Shown piece by piece: positions 48,714-64,000 of a stretch of DNA of 64,000 nt. Source of the DNA: Cyanoderma ruficeps (taxonomy: Eukaryota > Chordata > Aves > Passeriformes > Timaliidae); assembly GCA_008694505.1 (NCBI GenBank), contig VZDJ01000046.1:1045100-1109099 (forward strand), written 5' to 3'. Position numbers and translations under genes: made by a program. The notes beneath the pieces were generated by a model. The model did not search any database, was not told the origin of the DNA, and saw only the letters and a program-made list of their open reading frames with translations. Numbering within the stretch: the first letter of the stretch is position 1; each line of letters opens with the position of its first letter.

Positions 48714-49820
48714 CCGGGCTGGATTTGGGCAAATTTCCACGGGGTGTGGGGCAAGGAGGGATGGGGCGAGATGGGGAGATGCTTATCAGAGATGTGGCAT
48801 CTGGACACTGCCCAGGACGTTGTATCTGTGATTGGTATTTTTTTTTTGGATAAGTGGGAAAGAGCGGGGAGTTTCTGGAAAACCTCTGGGAACTTGAAGG
48901 TGCTCACAAGGTAATTAGAGAGGGGATCTGGAGCCTGCAAGGAGCTGGGGAAGACTGAGAAGCACAGGAAAATTAGTTGTCCCAGTCTCAGGGGACAGGA
49001 CAAATAGATCATACATTTTTTAACTTCTTTCTCCGTCTTTTCAACTGCTGTTGGAGCTCTCCAACAAACAGTGGATGCAGGAAGTGGGGGATAAGATGAC
49101 ATTCCCCAGGGAAAGGCGTCTACAAAGTATTTCCCAAGCTGAGGTGTCTGTGAGCACAGTGTTCCTTGGAGAGGAGAAGGAAGGGTTAAAGCGACGTGGT
49201 ACAGGAGAGACCTGACAGAATTTGATAAATTCCTGAGTGACGAGGGTTGCTGGGATGAGCCAGTTAAAAGAAAAGATCATGTGAGCAGCAGAAGCACCTT
49301 GGAAGTTGTAATGAAAAGCAAATAATCTTAGTTCTTTGCCTCCACTTTGACTTTGGAGTGATGAGAGGAGAGTCTCGGGAAGGGAGGAGTCATGGAAGTT
49401 GTAGGGTGGGAAAGGGGGAGAGATGGACAGGGGATGCCACGGGTCATCTCCAGCCTTTTGGGCTCCTCATCCTCAATCACAGATCACAATGTCCTCACCT
49501 ATGGACGGACAAATGCTATTTTTTAGGGAAAGGTTTTATATTTTTGCTGTTTCTCTTATTTTTAATGTTCAGACTTCCTTTTTTTTTTTTTTAAGAGTAT
49601 TTTACTTTGCTAAAGAGATCTCAGATGTGTTTGGCTCAAAGAGAGCTTCTGACTGGGAAAAAATGCATATTTATTTTAAAGTTGTCAATAATGATGTTTT
49701 GATAGAGACACGACTGTACGGGCAGCAGGAAAAATAATCTGTAAGAGCAAAAAATCTCCTGATGCCCACACCATCTGACCAGTGGTTTATTTAAAAATAA
49801 ATGTGACTATTCCAAAAGAA
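48714..49820 (+). terminator. KLHL40: KLHL40 3' UTR and polyadenylation signal
   Basis: The UTR follows the TAG at 48711. AATAAA at 49795-49800 (TTTAAAAATAAATGTGAC) is the first strong canonical signal, giving a UTR of about 1.1 kb. T-rich tracts at 48838-48847 and about 49578-49592 lie inside it. Confidence 0.6.
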
Positions 49821-50064
49821 ATACCCTGTGTTTGCACATTGATAGAGCTGAAACTGATCCTTCACAGCAGCCAAAGACAAGGACTGAGCACAAGTTGTGA
49901 TGGACACATGCAGCAAAACAGTCCCACGGAGAGCCCCACCTTTTCTTGTTGTTTTCCCTCATTTGAGAGCCGAAATTTTAGGATCTGTATCCTTACAGCT
50001 CTTCCCCATGGATACCACGACTAGGAGTTTACCCAGGACTAGGAGGAAGCTGGATGCCTACACT

Positions 50065-50340
50065 GACAGGGTGAGAGGAAACAGCCTCAGGTCGTGCCAG
50101 GGGAGGTTTAGATTGGATATTAGGATGAGTGTTTTCACAGAAAGGATTGTAAAGCACTGGAAGGGGCAGTGGAGTTCCAGTGGTGGAGTCACCATCCCTG
50201 GAAGCATTAAAATAACATGTGGATGTGGCACTTGGGGATGTGGTTTATTGGTGAACATGGTGGTGGTGCTGGGCTGGTGGTTGGACTCGATGAGATTAAA
50301 GGTCTTTTCCAACCTTAACAATTCTGTGGTTCTGTGATGT
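50065..50340 (+). mobile_element. CR1 LINE 3' end between KLHL40 and ZBTB47
   Basis: A well-preserved CR1 end: GGTGAGAGGAAACAGCCTCA, TGCCAGGGGAGGTTTAGATT, GTGGAGTCACCATCCCTGGA and GGTTGGACTCGATGAGATTA, with terminal TTCTGTGGTTCTGTGATG. Confidence 0.92.
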
Positions 50341-50929
50341 CGTAGTACCATTAACAGGGGTGATAGTCAATGATAATTTTTTTTAAAAGAACAAATACAA
50401 ACGTTGCAAAATAATTGCTCAAAGTGGTATGAAAATTCTGGTATCACAAATGATATCTGGCTGATTCGTCTAGATCAAAATGCAGTTTTGGAGAAACTAA
50501 AACATGTTTGGAAGGGAAAAGAATTCAAGGGAAGTAAAGGAACCAGAGAGTTGTCCTGGTTTCATTTGAAGGATTTAGGAAGTTACAGGATAAGCTCCTT
50601 AGAGGACAATCACATCAGAGCAGTAATGAAATATTTCAGAAGAAAAAGAAATCCAAGGTGACTGACTGTCACAAAGTAGCTTAAAAAAAAAAGGAACAAA
50701 AATCTTTGAAACAATCAAATGTGTGAAAAACGCACGGAAAAGAAATAAACACCTTCTGCCTAGTTCTGCAGAAATCCACGTAGACAATTCCCAAGCTAAT
50801 TAAAGATGAAGCTTCCAAATAGCTTCTGGCAGGAAAGAAAAAAAAAATATTAAGAAAAAAAAAATCCCTGCATAGAATAACCATTTTTAAAAGTCATTTA
50901 TTGCAGTGTCAGGATACCACCTCCTGCCT
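50341..50929. other. AT-rich intergenic DNA
   Basis: A-rich, with runs of A at about 50682-50692, 50839-50848 and 50856-50865. An 85-codon open frame at 50404-50661 has no recognisable family and no support beyond being open. Confidence 0.4.
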
Positions 50930-51081
50930 CCAGCAACACCATCCCTGGAAGTGTTCAAGGAATGAGTGGAAGGGGCACTCAGTGCTCTGGTCAGGTTGAC
51001 AAGGTGATGATTGGCCCAAGGTTGACTCAATGATCTTGAAGGTCTTTTCCAGCCTTAATGATTCTGTGATTCCGTGACCTT
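50930..51081 (+). mobile_element. Second CR1 LINE 3' end between KLHL40 and ZBTB47
   Basis: Contains CACCATCCCTGGAAGTGTTC, GGCACTCAGTGCTCTGGTCA, TTGACTCAATGATCTTGAAG and a terminal TTAATGATTCTGTGATTCC. Confidence 0.9.
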
Positions 51082-52230
51082 TTTTTAACTCTTCTTGCTG
51101 AATGCAGGCTGGAAAGTTGTTGATGATCCTAACAGAGGCTTAATTCCCACTCACCTCCTGCCACATTTCTTGGCTCTCCTGGAGGAATTCTGGGCTCTTT
51201 AAAGCCAACAGGGGAATGCTGCTGTCCTTCCATGAGTTGTTGTGATGTGGTCCCTGATAAAGGCTCAAGACCTTTCAAATAAACTGGAGTTTGGTGGTCA
51301 TGGTCACATCCATTATAAAGCTGTGGAGGAGCCACCACTGGCACAGGGCAGGAAACTATAAAAGGAAAAATTGCTGTTGTATAAAAAGACACGGAAGAAC
51401 TTGAAATATCCCATTGCTTGAGCAACAAGAGAAATCTCAGCACTTGTTGGTCCGAGGAAGGAGGCGAAGTTGGACATCACCAAGTGAAGGTGTGGCCTGG
51501 GGATGCTCCTCCACATCTCCAACAGGCTGTGTCAGTTTAAAGGCCATCCCAGATGAGAGATGCCACCAGGAATGCTCAGAGAGACATCACTCCTCCCTGC
51601 TGCCTGGTGTTTTCCTGGCTCAGATGCAACAGCTTCAGTGGCACAGGTCCCCCTAGAGATAATGACAGTGGCAAAGACTACATCCAAAGACTGAGGGAAA
51701 ACTGCCTCTTCTTCCGTTATCTTCCCAAAAGCCACGCTGATATTGTTGGCGGGGTTCCCCCAGTCCATTTTAAATCAATAAAGGCACTGGGTGCTCTTGG
51801 ATGTGCTCCTTGATTTCTCCGCTGCCAACAGAGGAGATCATAGAGCCCCTACTCAGAGTTCACACTGACCTGATGGAGTTAGTAGGACCAGGTGCTCAGT
51901 CCTTACCCCAGGGCTGTAAGCACCAAATTCCTTCTTCCATCCACTCATCACCCTTCCCTGAAAAGCTCTTTTTTTGTTGGCCCCACAACAGTCAAGTTGT
52001 CTCACACACACACGCACACACCTCCCACCAAACCCAACACGGAGCCTAAACATGCCAAGCAGTGGCAGCAGTCAACATTCCATAGGAAGCTCATCCTCCC
52101 TGCCTGACTGCTCACACAGTTGTCTGAAAAAAAAACCCAAAAACCCTTTTAAAAGGAAAAGGGGAAAAAAAAAGGGGGAAGAAAAAGATAAAGCAAAATT
52201 AAGGTAACAAAGAAAGCGGTGGGGCTTTCG
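51082..52230. other. Intergenic DNA between convergent KLHL40 and ZBTB47
   Basis: No gene or interspersed repeat was recognised. A (CA)n run lies at about 52001-52020, and A/G-rich low-complexity DNA at about 52126-52195. Confidence 0.45.
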
Positions 52231-52234
52231 GTTT

Positions 52235-55200
52235 TCTTTTATAAAAGACAAATCGTTTATTGATTCAGTCCTTCCACTTGCAACCTCTTTGGTAACAGTC
52301 ATAACACTTCCAGACTGGGAGAACGCAGTGGAAAGGCCCAGTTCTGACCTCTCACCCATTTCAGAGCTCAGCGAGCCCCGACGTGCCGTGGTGAGAGGCC
52401 AAAAGCACATTTCAAAGCATGGCCAAGGACCTGGCCTCGAGGGACAACCCAAACCAGCCTCCCCACCGTGACTCCTCGTGCCTGAGGGCAGCACAGAGAG
52501 CAGCCCCAGCACCCCCAGGCAGAAGATGGCTCGGGATGGGGATGTCTGACTGGGAGCTGTGCCCTGGGAGGTGGCTTTGATGAACTTCTTGGGACCTCCT
52601 GGACATTGGCCAATGGGACCATCGACGAGGCAAGACTCGCCCGTTCCTGCGGTAGACAGTGACTTGCCTCAGTTGGCCCCACGGTGATGGACTAATCCAA
52701 CCATCTCAGCCTCCCCCTCCTCACACCATCCCAAAGAGAGTAACTGCTGTACTTGGAGTTAAAGATAAACATATATTGATTACACATGGTCATAAAAAAA
52801 AAAAAGTAATAATAATAATNATAATAATAATACATTTCCTAGAACATTACTTAAGACGCTTCCGAAAAGCATCCAAGCTTCCCTCCCCTCCCCGCCTTCC
52901 CTTAATCTATACAGAATAAAGTGCTTCGTTTAGTTTTGTTCACACTTGTAGAGCCACCAATACACTCTTAACTTGGCATGTTTGGGCAACCGATACTGAA
53001 TGCCGTAAAATAATACAGAGCCAAACACCAGGCATGAGAAACTAGTTTTGAGGCAAGTGCTTGGGGTTTCATTCATTTCCTTCAAGTTCCATGCTACAGA
53101 GGTTGTTCTTATTCCTATTTTTTTTTTCTCCTCCTCCTCCTTTTTTTGAAAAATCATTATTTTCCTCCTTGGTAAGTTCAACCCAACTCCTGTCGTGGTT
53201 CCGTGTCTCTAGGCAGGGCTGCGTGTGGGGAAGCTCTCGCCGTCTGTGTGAACAAAGGGCGTCTGTCCGTCTGTCCTTCCCTCCTGACTTCGGGCAAACC
53301 AAGAGTCACCTCAGAGGAGTTGTCTAGCAGCGGATGCTCGTCTCTATTGCACTGTCACAGCCGTTCCCACCTGTCCATCCGTCCGTCCGTCACCTTCCCA
53401 CCGTGCCAGGGTTATGGCTGTGGTCCGAAGGGCCAGCCGCGCCTCGTGGATACGTGAGGCGAACTGGTCTGTGCTACCAGGCTCCTGGGATATATAAACC
53501 AAAAAATGACCCTCCCCACGTGATTCCCTCCCCAAAGTTCAAATGAAGGGTGGAGTGGGGAGAAAAAAAAAAAAATTTCCAACCCAGACAGTTTAGGGGT
53601 TTAGGGGTGTGTGTGTGGGGGGAAGAGCTGTCGGCTGAACGTCGCGCTACGGCGTGTTCCGGAACTGCGCGATGGAAATCAAGCCCCTCTCCACCCTCGC
53701 GGTCTGTCAAAGAAGGGATGTGAGAGATTAAGGTGCAAGAGTTTAAAAAAAAAAAAAATTTTTTTTTTGAAAAAAAAAATAAAACATAAAAAGCTTGAAA
53801 ACAACGGACCCAGCTCTCCTGCCTCCTGCCCTGTCTAACCCCAAGGGGTGCAACAGCGCCGGCCGGGATGGATCCGGGATGGACGAGGCACTGCGGGAGC
53901 GACTCGTCTGAGCTCTTAGTACACAAAAACCAGACATGAGGACACACTGGGGCTGAGTCGGGGTGTAGACAAAAGGGCTCGGAGGCCTTGTAGGACTCCC
54001 GGGAACTACCCAGGCCTTGGAGAGGGAAGGGAGCAGCAGGGATCTGGTTCTCCAAAGTGCTGTGTGCATGGTCACATCTCGATGTCTCCAAGTGGCTCCA
54101 CGAGCAGGCTCTCGAAGGGGATCGGACGCGGCTGGGATCAGTCACTGGGCTTTCCGCTGGGCTTCCAGCCTTGAGGAAGAGCTCTCATCTCACAGAGATG
54201 TCCAAGGGGGGCAGGTCCTCACTGGGAGAGGATGAGCCAGGACAGGAACAGGGAAAGCCACCTCCAGGTGAGTGGAATAAGGGAGCGCAAATGTTGGCGT
54301 GGGTGTTTGCACGGGGAGAAGTCTATTAGCTGATGGGCTCCATCACAGAAGACCATAAAGCAAGGTGACCCCTCCTCGGGGCACAGCGCTCCCATCCTGG
54401 CTCAAGGCTGATCATGAAGGGAAAGGAGCACAAGGAAGCCCAAGGGGATGGGATCTGGGAGGCAGCAGAGGAGGAGACAGTATGGACCACTCCCAACACA
54501 TCCACGGGTTTCACTGAATGCTTCTCTAAACCAAACATCTTCCAGTACGGGTCATGGTCCCTTCAGACAGCCAATGATGGCCCCAAGAGCCCTCATCCCT
54601 CACAGGTGTGTTTGGCAAGGCTTTGCACCATCCCAACAGGCCCCAGGGTCATGGAGGAGGACAGCAGGGAAGCCCTTGGAACCCACCTGAGAAGGTCAAT
54701 ATGATGAGGCACCTCTGCCATAGCAACCTCCTCATGCTTGGACCATATGGAGAAGGGGGTGACCTTTCTGGTACTGAGAGTCATGGTGGGGATCCACGGG
54801 ACCCAGCCAACACAAAGAAAACGACTTCGTGGCTCCAAAATGCTAATATCAGCTTTCCCAAGATGCCAGGCAACCTCAAAGAGCACTCAGGAAAACAGCA
54901 GGTGCTCCCTGGTCCTGTCCCCGTCAGGCTCCTGCATGTCCCCAGTCAGAAAAGCCCCTGAGCACGTGGCTGAATCCTCCCATCTCTGCAGGCACAGCCT
55001 CAACGCTGCCCACGTGCTTGGCTGATTTGGTCCAGGAGACAAAGCACCAAGACTTCTCACAGAGCCAGATGTCCCTGTCCCCAGCACTCTGCTGTCACCC
55101 AGCACAAGCTCCATATGAGAAAAGGTTCCTGCAGCCCACTCAGTGACCTCTTCCCTTCTTACCTACCAACAGTGCTTCCACCTCCTCCTCCCACATGACC

Positions 55201-56677
55201 CACAGGTGACCTCAACACTGGCTTTAGAAGAACTGGATCAGCTGGAACACCCTCACACACCTTTTGTCAGCCCTTCTCTGCCCATGCTGGATACTCTCTG
55301 CACCCATGCTGGGTGCTGACTCCAAAGGGGACACTTCCCCAGGCAGGGACCACATAGCCATGGTCAGGACGATGCATGGCACCCTGGGGCAGAGCACAGC
55401 AGTGAGAGACCCTGCTGGGACCTCTGTGCTACAAAAAAAAAGGGGACAGCAAAGCCTTCCTCTTCTCCTCCTCCTCAGCACGAAGCCGGCCATATTATTT
55501 GTAAGTGAAACCAAAGACCAGCTCGACTTCAACATCTCCAGCAAGCACCAAGCAACACCACAGGACATCACCAAAACAACCACAGCCCTCACTGGTCCCC
55601 TCTGGTCCCCCCAAACCAGGACAGGGCAATGAATGCCAGCACCACAAGGAGAAGTGAAGCTCGGGAGAGCAACGCAGGCAACAAACTGGAGACTGGGACA
55701 TCATCATCCCCAGGCTGAACAGGGTCTTGCTCTGGCTCTGAACCTTACAGTGGGACCGACCCGGAGCTCACCCGTCCCTCAGGGGTTTATTCGGATTGTT
55801 AAGGCACTATTCTGGGCCGATTCTGCTGAGAAACAGAAGCGTCCTGCTCCTCTGTCCCAGGCTACCCTCCTGCCGGTCCCAAAGGTATCTGAGCTCTCCC
55901 AGGAACAGCTCCCCGACTCCAGGGCATCCCCAGGAGCCCAGCTTCTGCTGGGATTGGCAGAGAGGGCACACCAGAACCCAGCTCCCTTAGGGCACCCCCC
56001 AAAACTGAACTGACAGCGAGCTGTAGATGCCCCGAGATGCAAGGTGGGTTGTTTGTGCTTTTGCCTGTGGAGGAGGAAAACCTGTAGTAGGGAAGGAAGA
56101 CACGTCAAGGGCTGCTAATGAGAGCATGCTAATGGCTTTCCAATGGGGACACCTGCTCCCTCACCACGGGCCACTGGGGCTGGCAGTGGTGGGCTCCTCT
56201 AGGCTGCCCACCTTTCAACCCCGTGGGTGAAGAGCCTGACTTGAAAGACCAGCTTTACAGTACAGGGATTCAAGCACCACTAACTAGAATTCAGCTTAGA
56301 AATATTGATGCACCGGCCAGCAAGCTCAAGCCTGGACATCCAACTTCTCCCAGCCTCACCAGCATCCCAGCAGGAAGATGAAGCTGGGTTGTGGGAAGAT
56401 GAAACAGAGAGTGACACCTTTAACCTACACCCTTATGGACGGACGGCATTTCCCCCCGACACCCGCGCTCCTCGGGGTGGGGGGGGGCCTTCCTTCTGCT
56501 CCCCCTCTCTGCGGAGAATGAAAAAGGAATAAAAACCCAAAACAACCCCAAAATGAGGAGGGAGGGAGGGGTAGAGAGCAAGCGAAGCCTTGGCTCCCCG
56601 GGGGAAAGGCGTTCCCGAAGGGCAGAGCAGTCCGTGCAGGCGCATGGCCGGGGTGGGATTGAGGGGTGGGGGGGCAC
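52235..56677 (-). terminator. ZBTB47: ZBTB47 3' UTR with two candidate poly(A) signals
   Basis: The UTR begins just after the stop at 56678 and reads leftward. Minus-strand AATAAA occurs at 55786-55791 (UTR about 0.9 kb) and at 52256-52261 (UTR about 4.4 kb). The distal choice would include a CpG-containing stretch (53200-53900) and an (AAT)n tract. I cannot decide between them, and alternative polyadenylation is possible. Confidence 0.45.
52790..52836. repeat. Poly-A and (AAT)n microsatellite with one ambiguous base
   Basis: A run of 12 A followed by about nine AAT units with an N at 52820. It lies inside the presumed ZBTB47 3' UTR. Confidence 0.9.
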
Positions 56678-62870
<6,193 letters not shown>

Positions 62871-62880
62871 CTGTGGGGAG

Positions 62881-64000
62881 GAAAGAAATAAAATCATTCA
62901 GGGCTCTTTTTCCCCCAAAAAACGCCCTTCTGGCCATGCCATCCGTCACTGTCCATGCATTCCCCAAGTCAGAGATGCCACCTGAGAAGCTCTAACTGCC
63001 AGCTCCAGCCTGGAAGTGCCGACCAAAACATTCCGTCACCAACTCCAGTTTGGAGATACCAGCCAAGAAACTCCACCACCAACCCCAGTTTGGAGATACC
63101 AGCCAAGAAACTCCATCATCAACTCCAGTTTGGAGATACCAGCCAAGAAACTCCACCACCAACCACAGTTTGGAGAAACCAGCCAAGAAACTGCATCGCC
63201 AACTCCAGTTTGGAGATACCAGCCAAGAAACTCCATCACCAACCCCAGTTTGGAGAGACCAGCCAAGAAACTCCATCACCAACTCCAGTTTGGAGATACC
63301 AGCCAAGAAACTCCATCACCGACCCCAGTTTGGAGAGACCAGCCAAGAAACTCCATCACCAACTCCAGTTTGGAGATACCAGCCAAGAAACTCCATCACC
63401 AACCCCAGTTTGGACACGTCAACCAAAATCCTCCACCACCAGCCCCAGCTTTGGAACACCAAGAAGCTCCACCACCAGGCCCAGCTTGGAGACACCAACC
63501 AAGAAGCTCCATCACCAACTTGAGTCCAGGAGACCCAACCAAGGAGGAAAGGTCCCAGAGAAAGGGCAGGCGAGGGCCACACGAGCATTCCCTGATATTC
63601 CTTCAAGGTGGGTAGGAGGCACCATGGCCACCAAAGGAAGGCTCAGGTGTCCACACTCACTGAGAGATGTCACAAAGGAGAGAGGATGCCTTGACCTCTT
63701 GAACCAGATGGAGATCCAGGTGGATATTTGCCCCAAGCAGGAAGCCACTTTTAGGCACCTGCTGAGATTTAACCCCCTAAATAAAAGGAAATTGGGATTT
63801 TTATAGCTCCCTGCTTCTACAGATAATGACATAAAGCCCAATATCCTCTGATATTTCTGAATTACGCCGCGTGCTCTCGCTCACGACAGCAGCTCACTCA
63901 CAGCTGGATTCGTTGGGATGATTTATGCACTTTTTAATGCTCATTTTCCATTGCCTGGGGAAAGGCATTACCTGGAAAAATTCAGATCAGGGAGCAGCAT
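62881..64000 (-). other. ZBTB47 upstream intron up to the window edge
   Basis: This contains the 40-bp minisatellite and unremarkable intron DNA. The exon with the start codon must lie here or beyond the window. I could not identify it with confidence: ATG directly before a GT donor occurs by chance, for example around 63622. Confidence 0.5.
63020..63500. repeat. 40-bp minisatellite
   Basis: About ten near-identical 40-bp units with core CCAGTTTGGAGATACCAGCC followed by AAGAAACTCCATCACCAACC, degenerating after 63420. Three units make 120 bp without stops, so frames of up to 283 codons appear on the + strand. These are artefacts of the array. Confidence 0.95.

Noticed and set aside
62955..63806. 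283-codon open frame on the + strand
   Set aside because: It is produced by the stop-free 40-bp minisatellite, has parallel open frames on both strands, and lacks splice or promoter context.

Overview
The window is vertebrate nuclear DNA and most likely comes from a bird. It has long introns with GT-AG junctions, about fifteen CR1-type LINE 3' ends, several solo LTRs of endogenous retroviruses, and proteins that align from end to end with vertebrate orthologues. CR1 3' ends of this kind point to birds or other sauropsids; a songbird is plausible but not proven. I see no bacterial, phage or CRISPR signal, no tRNA or rRNA gene, and no undescribed system. The interest lies in gene structure, repeats and one probable assembly defect.

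Layout from left to right. Positions 1-8386 hold the last five exons of CCDC13 (+), whose upstream exons lie off the left edge. Positions 8387-17873 are intergenic, with a CR1, a 10-bp minisatellite (13.6-14.2 kb), another CR1 and a GC/CpG-rich block (15.3-16.8 kb). HHATL (+) occupies 17900-32165 in 11 coding exons, all in phase, giving 504 aa. A 3' UTR with AATAAA at 33197 and LTR-containing intergenic DNA follow. KLHL40 (+) occupies 37805-48713 in 6 exons (619 aa), with a TATA/MEF2-like core promoter at 37610. ZBTB47 (-) runs from beyond the right edge down to its stop at 56678, with a long 3' UTR down to about 52.2 kb.

The four genes form the conserved CCDC13-HHATL-KLHL40-ZBTB47 neighbourhood, on human 3p22 as I recall it. 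HHATL and KLHL40 are both tied to striated muscle. HHATL is a multi-pass MBOAT-family protein without the catalytic histidine, and KLHL40 is a BTB-Kelch protein that stabilises thin-filament proteins. CCDC13 is a coiled-coil centriolar-satellite/cilium protein, and ZBTB47 is a BTB zinc-finger transcription factor.

Points most worth a second look: (1) ZBTB47 lacks the exon(s) for most of zinc finger 6 and all of finger 7, and the gap coincides with an ambiguous base at 57216. (2) KLHL40 lies in the same orientation as HHATL, whereas I recall the human pair as convergent. (3) A foldback pair of LTRs lies in KLHL40 intron 5, and a solo LTR with a visible target-site duplication is nested in a CR1 in intron 1.
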